This document shows positions 36,060-44,333 of a stretch of DNA of 64,000 nucleotides, piece by piece. The stretch is from the NCBI RefSeq assembly GCF_014385165.1, contig NZ_JACRTF010000001.1, forward strand, positions 434,001-498,000, given 5' to 3'. Both the position numbers and the translations under genes were made by a program. The notes beneath the pieces were generated by a model. The model did not search any database, had not been told where the DNA came from, and saw only the letters and a list, made by a program, of their open reading frames with translations. Each line of letters opens with the position of its first letter. Positions within the stretch are counted from its first letter, which is position 1. This DNA is from Jilunia laotingensis. Lineage in GTDB: Bacteria; Bacteroidota; Bacteroidia; Bacteroidales; Bacteroidaceae.

Positions 36060-36120
36060 ACGCTCGGTCTACATTGATTATATAACGACTTTTTTTCTAG
36101 TTTGTTTATCAAACATGTTG

Positions 36121-36128
36121 CAAAGGTA
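36121..36128 (-). promoter_or_regulatory. -7 element for the beta-lactamase-like/DUF302 gene
   Basis: Minus-strand TACCTTTG matches TAnnTTTG. The conserved 30-base site at 36151-36180 ends 22 bases upstream of it, with TTTA directly after that site in the -33 position. Confidence 0.6.
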
Positions 36129-36150
36129 GGGGGAAAGAAGCTCCTTATAA

Positions 36151-36180
36151 ATGGCTATTATTCAGCCATAGTTTGCCATT
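36151..36180 (-). promoter_or_regulatory. Putative AraC-regulator site 1 (for the DUF302 fusion gene)
   Basis: Minus strand reads AATGGCAAAC at its start and AATAGCCAT at its end. It matches the site at 36241-36270 at 21 of 30 positions with no gaps. GCAAA and GCCAT half-sites begin 21 bases apart, two helical turns, as expected for an AraC-family direct-repeat site. The -7 element lies 22 bases downstream. Confidence 0.55.
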
Positions 36181-36240
36181 TATCCCGAAATAAGCTCTTT
36201 GCATGAAACTCTATCCGGACATTCCGGCTTCCTCAGGTAT

Positions 36241-36270
36241 AATTGCCAACTTATCCGGTGAAATAGCCAT
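36241..36270 (+). promoter_or_regulatory. Putative AraC-regulator site 2 (for the regulator gene)
   Basis: Begins AATTGCCAAC and ends GAAATAGCCAT. Half-sites GCCAA and GCCAT are 21 bases apart. The -33 candidate CTTG follows immediately (36271-36274) and TATCTTTG begins 23 bases after the site end. Confidence 0.65.
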
Positions 36271-36292
36271 CTTGTGGCTTTTGACAGAGTTC

Positions 36293-36300
36293 TATCTTTG
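36293..36300 (+). promoter_or_regulatory. -7 element for the AraC-type regulator gene
   Basis: TATCTTTG with CTTG at 36271-36274, an 18-base spacer. A second TAATTTTG lies closer to the gene at 36372-36379; either or both may be used. Confidence 0.55.
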
Positions 36301-36399
36301 CGCAATGATTAATTAGTTATAAAACAGTCGAAAAGGATAGGGCTTAACCATCTTCCTATCTTTTTTTAATTTAATTTTGTGAACAAACAATTATCATCT

Positions 36400-37236
36400 A
36401 TGGACTATAACCTGAATACCCGCCTCAACGGCAACGTGGCAATGACTACCGCCTTCCACGAAAACAAAGCGTTAATGCAGAACAAGACCCTATACAAGTT
36501 TATATGGGTACAAGAAGGAACCTTGGCAATCGAAATAGACCACGTTCTCATGCGGCTGGAAAAAGATGAAATCATCTCCTTAACCCCATTACACCATATA
36601 GATATAAAAGAGGTGAACGGAAAATACCTGAGCCTGGTATTCAACAGCAATTTCTATTGCATCTATGGGCACGACAATGAGGTTTCGTGCAACGGCTTCT
36701 TGTTTCACGGCTCTTCCGATATCATGCGAATAAATCTGACTCCGGACCAATCGAAGAAGCTACATAGCATTTCAGACATTTTCATGGATGAATGTGTCAT
36801 CAAGGATAATCTCCAGGAAGAGATGTTGCGCATCGTCCTCAAACGGTTCATCATCACCTGCACACGCATTGCCCGTGAAAGATTCTCGATAAGTGAGGAG
36901 AAAGAAAAGAGCTTTGATATCGTACGCCAATTTTACGTATTGGTGGATCAGCATTATAAAGAGAAGAAGCAGGTGCAGGATTATGCGGAACTTTTATACC
37001 GTTCTCCCAAAACCATTTCCAATCTTTTTGCCGAATATGGATTACCCACCCCGTTACGAATCATCCACGAACGTGTAGAAGCTGAAGCAAAACGACTGCT
37101 TCTGTACACGAACAAAAGTGCTAAAGAAATCAGCGGCATTCTGGGGTTTGACGACATCGCGGCTTTCAGCCGTTTCTTCAAGAAAATGACAAAAGAGAGC
37201 ATCTCTGAATACCGCAAAAGGGAAAAACAGGATTAA
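36400..37236 (+). CDS. AraC-family transcription regulator
   Basis: 278 residues from the ATG at 36400. A GTG at 36379 overlaps a -7-like element and is less likely. The N-terminal part is a cupin-like sensing domain (KFIWVQEGTLAIEIDHVLMRLEKDE). The C-terminal 100 residues hold two helix-turn-helix motifs (VQDYAELLYRSPKTISNLFAEY and SAKEISGILGFDDIAAFSRFFKKMT). Matching 30-base sites precede this gene, the flavoprotein gene downstream and the divergent DUF302 fusion gene, so it probably controls all three and itself. In E. coli the RclA enzyme is also next to an AraC-type activator, RclR. Confidence 0.9.
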   Translation: MDYNLNTRLNGNVAMTTAFHENKALMQNKTLYKFIWVQEGTLAIEIDHVLMRLEKDEIISLTPLHHIDIKEVNGKYLSLVFNSNFYCIYGHDNEVSCNGFLFHGSSDIMRINLTPDQSKKLHSISDIFMDECVIKDNLQEEMLRIVLKRFIITCTRIARERFSISEEKEKSFDIVRQFYVLVDQHYKEKKQVQDYAELLYRSPKTISNLFAEYGLPTPLRIIHERVEAEAKRLLLYTNKSAKEISGILGFDDIAAFSRFFKKMTKESISEYRKREKQD

Positions 37237-37264
37237 TTGCCAACATCTCCGGCCAATTGGCCAT
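37235..37264 (+). promoter_or_regulatory. Putative AraC-regulator site 3 (for the RclA-like gene)
   Basis: Begins AATTGCCAAC and ends AATTGGCCAT. Gapless alignment with site 2 shows most positions identical, including AATTGCCAAC, TCCGG and GCCAT. It overlaps the regulator's stop codon. TTTA follows as a weak -33, and TAATTTG (37288-37294) lies 23 bases downstream as a near-consensus -7. Confidence 0.65.
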
Positions 37265-37287
37265 TTACGGTGAGGAGAAAAATCCCG

Positions 37288-37294
37288 TAATTTG
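37288..37294 (+). promoter_or_regulatory. Near-consensus -7 element for the RclA-like gene
   Basis: TAATTTG, one base shorter than TAnnTTTG, 55 bases before the ATG at 37350. The weak promoter elements suit an activated promoter. Confidence 0.4.
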
Positions 37295-37349
37295 CATCAT
37301 CAATCAAACGTTCAACCAAGAATAATGGAATAATTAAAAATAAACAAGT

Positions 37350-38720
37350 ATGAAAGAGTATGATGTCATTGTTATCGGTTTTGGCAAAGGAGGTAAAACT
37401 CTTGCAGCCGAGTTCGCAAAACGTGGACAAAATGTCGCAATCATCGAACGATCGGACATGATGTATGGAGGTACATGTATCAATATCGGCTGCATTCCCA
37501 CCAAAACATTGGTACACCAGGCGAAAATAGCTGCGGGGATGAGGGAAGCATCTTTTGCCGAGAAAGATACGTTTTTTCGTCAGGCCATAGCGATGAAAGA
37601 CGCTGTGACAAGCGCATTGAGAAATAAAAACTACCATAATCTGGCAGATCATCCCAATGTTACAGTTTATACAGGCACGGGCTCTTTCGTTTCACCCGAT
37701 ACCGTGTCGGTACATACCACCAATGAAGACATTCTGCTCAAGTCAGATAACATCATAATCAACACAGGCGCAGAAACGGTTATTCCTCCAATCGAAGGAA
37801 TCAATGGCAATCCTTTCGTATACACCAGTACATCGATTATGGAACTTACATCGCTCCCTCGTCGGCTGGTCATTGTCGGAGGCGGATATATCGGACTGGA
37901 ATTTGCTTCCATGTTTGCATCCTTCGGCTCGAAAGTAACGGTTCTCGAAAGTTATCCCGAATTGATACCTCGCGAAGACAGAGATATAGCGGCAAGCGTA
38001 AAAGACGCTCTAGAGAAAAAAGGCATTGAATTCAGGATGAATACCAAGGTACAATCCATTAAGCATACGGGACATGAAGCAATAATCACCGTAACAGATG
38101 CCCAATCGGACAAAGAATCGGAACTGGAAGCAGAAGCCGTCCTATTGGCTACCGGACGCAAGCCTAACACCGAAGGCCTCAATGCAGAAGCCGCCGGAGT
38201 GAAGCTGAACGAACGGGGTGCTGTCATCGTGGACGAGCATTTAGTCACGACCAATCCTCATATCCGTGCCGTAGGAGATGTAAAAGGCGGTTTGCAATTT
38301 ACTTACATTTCATTGGACGATTACCGGATCATCCGTGAGGATATGTTCGGAGATAAAAACCGGAAAACAACAGACCGCGAACCGGTCAGCTATGCCGTCT
38401 TTATTGATCCACCGTTATCAAGAATCGGTCTGAACGAAACGGACGCGCTAAAACAGAATCGGGATATTATCGTGAAGAAATTACCCGTCACGGCCATTCC
38501 AAGAGCAAAAACTTTGGGAGAGACCGACGGACTACTGAAGGCTGTGATTGATAAAAACACGGGGAAAATTCTCGGATGTACACTGTTTGCACCCGATTCA
38601 AGCGAAGTGATAAATTCGGTTGCCATCGCCATGAAGACCGGTCAGGATTATACATTCCTGCGTGATTTCATTTTCACACACCCCAGTATGAGTGAAGCAT
38701 TGAACGACCTGTTCTCATAA
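37350..38720 (+). CDS. RclA-like pyridine nucleotide-disulfide oxidoreductase
   Basis: 456 residues. FAD loop VIGFGKGGKTLAAEFA at the N-terminus, then the redox-active pair in GGTCINIGCIPTKTLVHQ, which is the RclA/mercuric-reductase signature. The NAD(P)H loop is VIVGGGYIGLEFASMFASFG near residue 175, the second FAD motif AVGDVKGG, and the dimerisation domain ends FTHPSMSEALNDLF. E. coli RclA protects against reactive chlorine species and reduces Cu(II); similarity in the active-site block is high. A mercuric reductase is less likely because the N-terminal metal-binding domain and C-terminal Cys pair are absent. It sits behind an AraC-type regulator with a shared operator-like site. Confidence 0.88.
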   Translation: MKEYDVIVIGFGKGGKTLAAEFAKRGQNVAIIERSDMMYGGTCINIGCIPTKTLVHQAKIAAGMREASFAEKDTFFRQAIAMKDAVTSALRNKNYHNLADHPNVTVYTGTGSFVSPDTVSVHTTNEDILLKSDNIIINTGAETVIPPIEGINGNPFVYTSTSIMELTSLPRRLVIVGGGYIGLEFASMFASFGSKVTVLESYPELIPREDRDIAASVKDALEKKGIEFRMNTKVQSIKHTGHEAIITVTDAQSDKESELEAEAVLLATGRKPNTEGLNAEAAGVKLNERGAVIVDEHLVTTNPHIRAVGDVKGGLQFTYISLDDYRIIREDMFGDKNRKTTDREPVSYAVFIDPPLSRIGLNETDALKQNRDIIVKKLPVTAIPRAKTLGETDGLLKAVIDKNTGKILGCTLFAPDSSEVINSVAIAMKTGQDYTFLRDFIFTHPSMSEALNDLFS

Positions 38721-38748
38721 GCAATTAATTCTTTTTTATGCCATTCGA

Positions 38749-38819
38749 TGCCAACACCTTGGCACCACAATGTCATCGAGCAGGCAACACCTTGCCAACG
38801 GGTAGGCAAAGTGTTGCCT
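38749..38819. repeat. Phased palindrome cluster, GGCAACACCTTGCC theme
   Basis: Three small palindromes are seen: TGCCAACACCTTGGCA (38749-38764), GGCAACACCTTGCC (38783-38796) and AGGCAAAGTGTTGCCT (38804-38819). Centres are 33 and then 22 bases apart. The second and third also pair with each other over 15 bases with one mismatch. It lies just after the RclA-like gene and may double as a terminator. Confidence 0.7.
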
Positions 38820-38921
38820 ATTCGTGGGTAAAAGTTATTTTTTATACTTTTTTTCTTTTATCTTTTTGGGGTACTCCTACAGAATTAGTACATTGCAGCA
38901 GTAAAATCACAATAAACTATT

Positions 38922-41408
38922 ATGGAAACAGTAAAAGACCTATATGAAAAACTTCTAAAGCTAGTAAAAGCGTCCGGAAAACCGGCAGAAGAATGGTTTA
39001 AGCAATACAATCATGACATACTAATGATTCCGGAAAAATGGTGGGAATCACTTGCTGTCTGCGAATATGCCTTAGACAACCTCGCGGATAAACGAAAGAC
39101 AGCAGAATTCTTCCGACTCATATTCAGTGCCTACGATTGCAATGTAGAAGTAGACCTTAACGAAGAAGATTATGCTTTTTGGTGGGAAAAAGTACAAGAA
39201 ACCTGTGACCGGGTAGCGGAATTTGACGGAGTAGGATGGTCACAGAAAGGTTCGCAATATGCAGAAGCACGGTATGGAGTACGAAACATCAACCTGCTGC
39301 TACCTTATTATGAAAAGGCAGCAGAAATGGGTGATACGGAGGCACAAGCCACTGTAGCCTACTGGCACTATATCGGTTATCTGTGCAAAGAAGATCATGA
39401 AGAAGCCGAACGGCTTTTCGAACAGATAACCTCTCCCGAAGGTCTCTTATGGAAGAAGTTCTACCGTGCCTGCATGGAAAGCATTTCCGGCAACCCCGAC
39501 AAAGCCATGACTTTAAGACAAGAGTTATTGCAAGAATTGCCGGAGGGAGCCAAAATGAGAGCTAATATATATGCAGCTATCGGAGATGACCTGAATTATG
39601 ACAATACGAAGATCACCGAACAAGCAACCTGGTATGAAAAGGCATTGCAGGTGGTCCCCAATTTCTATGTGCAGAAACATTTGGCAATACTTTATTTCCG
39701 CTATCCCGAATTGGGCAAGAAGCCGGAAGACGCCTTGAGACTTTGGGAAGGGGCCTGGCATGCAGGAGTATGGTCAGCGGCCAACTTTCTGGGCTATAAT
39801 TATCAAGACGATCCATGGACGAATTATCCGAAAGCTATCGAGTGGCTGGAAAAAGGAATGTTGTACTGCGAATCTTACAGTGCTTATGAATTGGCATTAA
39901 TCTATCTTTATAATGAGAACTACCAAAACATAGAAAGAGGATTGTATTGTCTGCAACGCTGTGTGGAAGATGGCTATGCACAAGGCATTGTTAGTCTCGC
40001 GATGGTCTATTTCAATGGCGAGCTGGTGGAAAAGAACGTCGAGCGTTCTCATGAGTTACTGCTCAAAGCTTCAGAACTCGGTTCGGGAGAAGCAGCCTAC
40101 CGTATCGGATGGATGTACGAAAACTCCATCTTCACCGAAGCCCCCGATTACCAAAAAGCATTTGAATATTTCGAAAAGGCAGCAGAAAGAGAAGATACCA
40201 GCGGCCTTTGCCGTGCCGCCCTTTACTTGGCGAATGGCTATGCCGGTGTAACCGATCCGGTCAAATCAAAAGAATATTATGAAAAGGCCGCTGAACAAAA
40301 TGCTCCTTATGCACTGGTGGAATTGGGATTTCTCCAGGAAAATGAACAAAGTTACCAACAGGCTTTCGAGTTATTCAAGAAGGCAGCAGTACAGGAATAT
40401 CCGTATGGCATGTTTCGCGTAGGTTATTACTTAAGTGAAGGCATTCTGGGTGATGCCCAACCGGAAGAGGGAGCGAAATGGTATACGAAAGCAGCGGAAG
40501 CCGGTGATTCGGATGCCATGTTTTTCCTCGGAAAGTGTTATAAAGTCGGTTATGGCATAGAAGAAAATCCCGATAAAGCTTTGGAATGGTTCCAGAAAGG
40601 AGCGGAAGAAAATGAGCCGCGTTGTATCACAGAATTAGGATTGGCATATGAAAACGGTATCGGAGTTGAAGAGAATCCGCACAAAGCCGTGGAATTTATG
40701 AAAAGAGCCGCTGATATGAATTACAGCTACGCCCAATTCAAAATGGGAGACTATTATTTCTACGGATATGGACCTTGCATGGAAGATAACAAACAAGCGG
40801 TAGAATGGTATGAAAAAGCCGAAGCTAATAACAATCCTCTTGCCATGCTCCGTTTGGGGGACTATTATCTCTACGATTATGACAAACTGAATGAAAGTGA
40901 AAAAGCCATCGATTATTACCAGAAAGCTGCCAAACAGGAATATTACAACGAAGGCATAGGCATATGCTATGAAATGGGTATCGGTGTCGAAGAGAATGAA
41001 ACTGAAGCATTCAGATATTATACATTGGCTGCCGATGGCGGGAATACAATGGGAATGTACCGTACCGCTCTCTGCTACTATAATGGTGTGGGGGTAAAAC
41101 AAAATCTGCAAGAAGCTTTCCGTTGGTTTAACGATGCCGCTGGACGGGAAAACATTCATTCTTACTATTACATGGGCAAAATGTTGATGTATGGTGAAGG
41201 TTGTACTCCCGATCCGGAAATCGCTGTACAATGGTTAAAAAAAGCAGCCGACCTCAATAGCGATAAAGCACAATTCGAATTGGGAAATGCCTATCTGACC
41301 GGTACCGGTGTGGATGAAAACGACGACATGGCCATGGAATGGTTTGAAAAGGCCGCTGAAAACGGCAATGAAAAAGCATTGAAAATCACAGGAAGAAGAA
41401 AACGATGA
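38922..41408 (+). CDS. Sel1-repeat (TPR-like) protein, first gene of the Hsp90-like operon
   Basis: 828 residues, built from Sel1-type helical repeats of about 36 residues from roughly residue 130 to the end. Examples are EEGAKWYTKAAEAGDSDAMF, NPDKALEWFQKGAEENEPRC and NDDMAMEWFEKAAENGNEKA. There is no signal peptide, so it is cytoplasmic. Sel1 and TPR repeats are protein-binding scaffolds. Its stop overlaps the ATG of the Hsp90-family gene (ATGA), meaning translational coupling and probably near-equal production. A role as partner or co-chaperone of that ATPase is inferred from coupling and from eukaryotic TPR co-chaperones of Hsp90, not from sequence identity. Confidence 0.85.
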   Translation: METVKDLYEKLLKLVKASGKPAEEWFKQYNHDILMIPEKWWESLAVCEYALDNLADKRKTAEFFRLIFSAYDCNVEVDLNEEDYAFWWEKVQETCDRVAEFDGVGWSQKGSQYAEARYGVRNINLLLPYYEKAAEMGDTEAQATVAYWHYIGYLCKEDHEEAERLFEQITSPEGLLWKKFYRACMESISGNPDKAMTLRQELLQELPEGAKMRANIYAAIGDDLNYDNTKITEQATWYEKALQVVPNFYVQKHLAILYFRYPELGKKPEDALRLWEGAWHAGVWSAANFLGYNYQDDPWTNYPKAIEWLEKGMLYCESYSAYELALIYLYNENYQNIERGLYCLQRCVEDGYAQGIVSLAMVYFNGELVEKNVERSHELLLKASELGSGEAAYRIGWMYENSIFTEAPDYQKAFEYFEKAAEREDTSGLCRAALYLANGYAGVTDPVKSKEYYEKAAEQNAPYALVELGFLQENEQSYQQAFELFKKAAVQEYPYGMFRVGYYLSEGILGDAQPEEGAKWYTKAAEAGDSDAMFFLGKCYKVGYGIEENPDKALEWFQKGAEENEPRCITELGLAYENGIGVEENPHKAVEFMKRAADMNYSYAQFKMGDYYFYGYGPCMEDNKQAVEWYEKAEANNNPLAMLRLGDYYLYDYDKLNESEKAIDYYQKAAKQEYYNEGIGICYEMGIGVEENETEAFRYYTLAADGGNTMGMYRTALCYYNGVGVKQNLQEAFRWFNDAAGRENIHSYYYMGKMLMYGEGCTPDPEIAVQWLKKAADLNSDKAQFELGNAYLTGTGVDENDDMAMEWFEKAAENGNEKALKITGRRKR

Positions 41409-43174
41409 GAGAAGGAGAAAACAATAATCTGTTTCAGGTCAATCTAAAAGGGATGATTGCCCTGCTGTCAGAACATATATATAGTAACCCTAACACTTTT
41501 GTCCGCGAACTTTTGCAGAACTGTACAGATGCGATTACCGCCCTGCGCAACATCGATGAAGAATATGCAGGACGTATCGATGTATTCCTCCGGGAAGACG
41601 GTTCGATGGTCTTTCAGGACAATGGCATCGGGCTGAAAGAAGAGGAAGTGTACCGCTTCCTGACCATTATCGGTGAAAGTTCCAAACGTGAAACACCGGA
41701 CGCCAACGATTTTATCGGACGTTTCGGGATCGGGCTCTTGTCATGTTTCGTAGTCACCAATGAAATTACGGTGGAAAGCCGTTCGGCAATGGGCAAACAG
41801 CCTGTTCGATGGTGCGGTAAAGTGGACGGAACCTACCAGACAACACTTCCTGAAGAAGAGTGGCCCATCGGTTCACGCGTGATATTGGTTCCGAAAAAGG
41901 AGTGGACTCACCTTTTCGAATATGAAACATTCAAGAAGATCCTTCGTAACTATGGTCAAATACTCCCCTATTCCATTTATTTGCACCATCAGGATGAAGA
42001 AGAGCTGGTGAATACTCCTTCTCCGGTCTGGCTCGATTCGAAAGCAACGCGGAACGAGTTGCTTGAACATGGTAAGAAAGTATTTCAGTCATCTGCTCTC
42101 GATGCTTTCCGCATTCACACGGAAAATGGTAAAGTAAACGGTGTGTTTTATATTCTTCCGTTCCGAACCCAGTTTTCAACAGGAAATTCACACAAAGTCT
42201 ATCTTAAACGAATGTTGCTCAGCGAAAATGATTGCAACCTTCTCCCCTCTTGGGCTTTCTTCATTCGTTGTCTGGTCAATGCCGACGGATTGGTCTCTAC
42301 TGCTTCCAGAGAATCTTTTGTAAACAACGATCTGTTGAAAGATACCCGTAAAGAAATCGGAGTTGCCATTAAAGAATACCTGAAAAGGCTGGTGGAAAAC
42401 GACCGTGAAACATTCAATAGAATCCTGGATGTCCACTTTTTCCATATCAAAGCCATAGCATCCGAAGACAATGAACTGCTTCGGCTCTTCATCGATTATC
42501 TTCCGTTCGAGACAAGCAAAGGCACACGCAGTTTCGGCAATATCCGTTCTACGGAAAGCACAATCCGGTATACCCGCAATTTGGAAGACTTCCGCCAGGT
42601 ACGCCGCATAGCCGGTGCGCAAGGATGGATGATTGTCAATGCTGCCTACACCTTCGACGAGTCGTTATTAAAGAAAGCATCTCTCCTTTTTCCCGAATTG
42701 ACACTGGAAGCCGTTTCCCCTGCCCGTATTCTCGAACAATTCACTGAAGTGGTTGCTACGGAAGAACATAAAACGTTTGAAAAACAAGCCAGCGAACTAT
42801 TGAAAAGTTTCGGTTGCATCTGCCGTCTGAAGCATTTTACTCCGGTAGATACTCCCGTCATCTTCGTTGCCGAAGAGAAAGAGACCCAAACGAAAGCCGC
42901 CAATAATCCGTTACTCGGTGTACTCGGGAGTATCACTACACAAAAGCAGATTCCGCCTACACTGACATTCAATGCCGACAACGAAATGATACAAATGCTA
43001 TTAAGAATAAAGTCCGATAATAAACTATTCAAGCACATTGTACACATCCTCTATGTCCAGGCACTGATGCAAGGGCGTTATCCGGTAAACAATGAAGAGA
43101 TGAACCTTTTCAATCGTTCGCTTTGCGAACTGATGTCTGCCAAAATGAATGATTTTATTAACTTCCTCAATTAA
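41405..43174 (+). CDS. Divergent Hsp90-family (HtpG-like) chaperone
   Basis: 589 residues, slightly shorter than E. coli HtpG (624). GHKL ATPase motifs are intact: ELLQNCTDAITA (Mg-binding Asn replaced by position in QNCTDA, to compare), FQDNGIGL, and IGRFGIGLLSCFVV for the lid glycine loop. The middle-domain segment RCLVNADGLVSTASRESFVNNDLLK corresponds to HtpG's catalytic-arginine loop (SRE). The C-terminal 200 residues diverge strongly. It is not the housekeeping htpG by neighbourhood; it lies between a Sel1-repeat protein and a TPR-like protein in a tight operon. I call it a second, specialised Hsp90. Confidence 0.85.
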   Translation: MREGENNNLFQVNLKGMIALLSEHIYSNPNTFVRELLQNCTDAITALRNIDEEYAGRIDVFLREDGSMVFQDNGIGLKEEEVYRFLTIIGESSKRETPDANDFIGRFGIGLLSCFVVTNEITVESRSAMGKQPVRWCGKVDGTYQTTLPEEEWPIGSRVILVPKKEWTHLFEYETFKKILRNYGQILPYSIYLHHQDEEELVNTPSPVWLDSKATRNELLEHGKKVFQSSALDAFRIHTENGKVNGVFYILPFRTQFSTGNSHKVYLKRMLLSENDCNLLPSWAFFIRCLVNADGLVSTASRESFVNNDLLKDTRKEIGVAIKEYLKRLVENDRETFNRILDVHFFHIKAIASEDNELLRLFIDYLPFETSKGTRSFGNIRSTESTIRYTRNLEDFRQVRRIAGAQGWMIVNAAYTFDESLLKKASLLFPELTLEAVSPARILEQFTEVVATEEHKTFEKQASELLKSFGCICRLKHFTPVDTPVIFVAEEKETQTKAANNPLLGVLGSITTQKQIPPTLTFNADNEMIQMLLRIKSDNKLFKHIVHILYVQALMQGRYPVNNEEMNLFNRSLCELMSAKMNDFINFLN

Positions 43175-43182
43175 GCAACCTT

Positions 43183-44250
43183 ATGAAGTATACACTTGAA
43201 ATACAAAAAAGACTGATCAAAGTGGAGAACGGCAACCTTTCTCCACGAGAAAAAGCTTCTTTACTTAGAGAAGCTATCCGCATAGCCGATGAAAACGATG
43301 ACGTGGAGTGGGCTGTCGAAATGCGCCTCGATCTGATCTATGAGTTGAACCAGTTTTCTCAAGATGAAGAAGAAATTGCGGTATTTTCTCAAATATTGAA
43401 CGATTATGAGAACCACAAAGACCTCATCAATGAAGACGATATTCTGTGGAAGTATAAATGGATATGGGGCTCGGCTTTTGACTTACCTGAAGTTCCTACA
43501 TCCCAACTCGATGCTATTGCGGAGGATTTTAAGACCCGAATCCTACGTAACGGCTATTCCGCCCGTTGCTACTATCACATGCTGTCAGTACAAAACACAC
43601 GGATGCGCCAATATGAGAAAGCTAAAGAGTATGCCGACAAAATGCTGGAAGAACGACAGGATGACATGGATTGTGACGCTTGTGAATTAAACTTCCTGTT
43701 GGATTATTATTTGGAGACCGGTCAATTTGAAGAAGCTTACCACCGGGCTCAACCACTTATTAACAGGCAAGTCACTTGTTATGAAGCCAATTTACGAGCT
43801 TATCTCAAACTGGCATACTATGCACAGAAAGAAGGAAAGACAGATATAGCGGTCGATATGTGTTCACGTGCCGAGGAGGCTTTGGTCGGTCGTGAAAAGC
43901 ATGAATACCTGATACTTTATCTGGGAAATTTCATTACCTATTATTTCATGACCAATCCGCAACGTGGTTGGGAATACTTAGAGCGTTGTATTCCTTGGAA
44001 CGAGGTAACGAGTAAATATAAGAAATACCGGTTCGGTTGTGACATGACCGAAGCATTGAAATATGAATCACGGCCTGAAGTGAAATTGGAATTACCAATA
44101 GATTTCCCATTATATAATGAAAAGGGCATTTATAAAGTGGCTCAACTAAGAGATTATTTCTACCATCAAGCTGAAGAACTGGCATTGAAATTCGATGCGC
44201 GCAACGGTAACAATGGTTACATGGAAAGATTAAAACTATCCCTCGGGTAA
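43183..44250 (+). CDS. TPR-like helical-repeat protein, third gene of the Hsp90-like operon
   Basis: 355 residues, 8 bases after the Hsp90-like stop. It is all-helical with tandem pairs such as AKEYADKMLEERQDDMDCDACE, EEAYHRAQPLINRQV and DIAVDMCSRAEEALVG, consistent with degenerate TPRs. No signal peptide or membrane segment. No close family is recognised. A strong bidirectional terminator follows, so the operon ends here. The likely job is with the two genes upstream, perhaps as an adaptor that presents clients to the Hsp90-like ATPase; that is inference. Confidence 0.75.
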   Translation: MKYTLEIQKRLIKVENGNLSPREKASLLREAIRIADENDDVEWAVEMRLDLIYELNQFSQDEEEIAVFSQILNDYENHKDLINEDDILWKYKWIWGSAFDLPEVPTSQLDAIAEDFKTRILRNGYSARCYYHMLSVQNTRMRQYEKAKEYADKMLEERQDDMDCDACELNFLLDYYLETGQFEEAYHRAQPLINRQVTCYEANLRAYLKLAYYAQKEGKTDIAVDMCSRAEEALVGREKHEYLILYLGNFITYYFMTNPQRGWEYLERCIPWNEVTSKYKKYRFGCDMTEALKYESRPEVKLELPIDFPLYNEKGIYKVAQLRDYFYHQAEELALKFDARNGNNGYMERLKLSLG

Positions 44251-44258
44251 ACAGGCAA

Positions 44259-44307
44259 AAAGTAAAGAGTGAGTTGCACCATGATGAGGCAACTCACTCT
44301 TTACTTT
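44259..44307. terminator. Strong bidirectional terminator
   Basis: A 19-bp perfect stem (44259-44277 with 44289-44307) around an 11-base loop, with AAAA before and TTTCC after. It lies between the TPR-like gene (+) and the alpha-2-macroglobulin-like gene (-), serving both. Confidence 0.85.
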
Positions 44308-44333
44308 CCGTTCTTCCTTCTTAACTCTCCCTG

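Noticed and set aside
37350..38720. Mercuric reductase
   Set aside because: It shares the GGTCINIGCIPTK active site but lacks the metal-binding N-terminal domain and the C-terminal Cys pair needed for mercury; the RclA family fits better.
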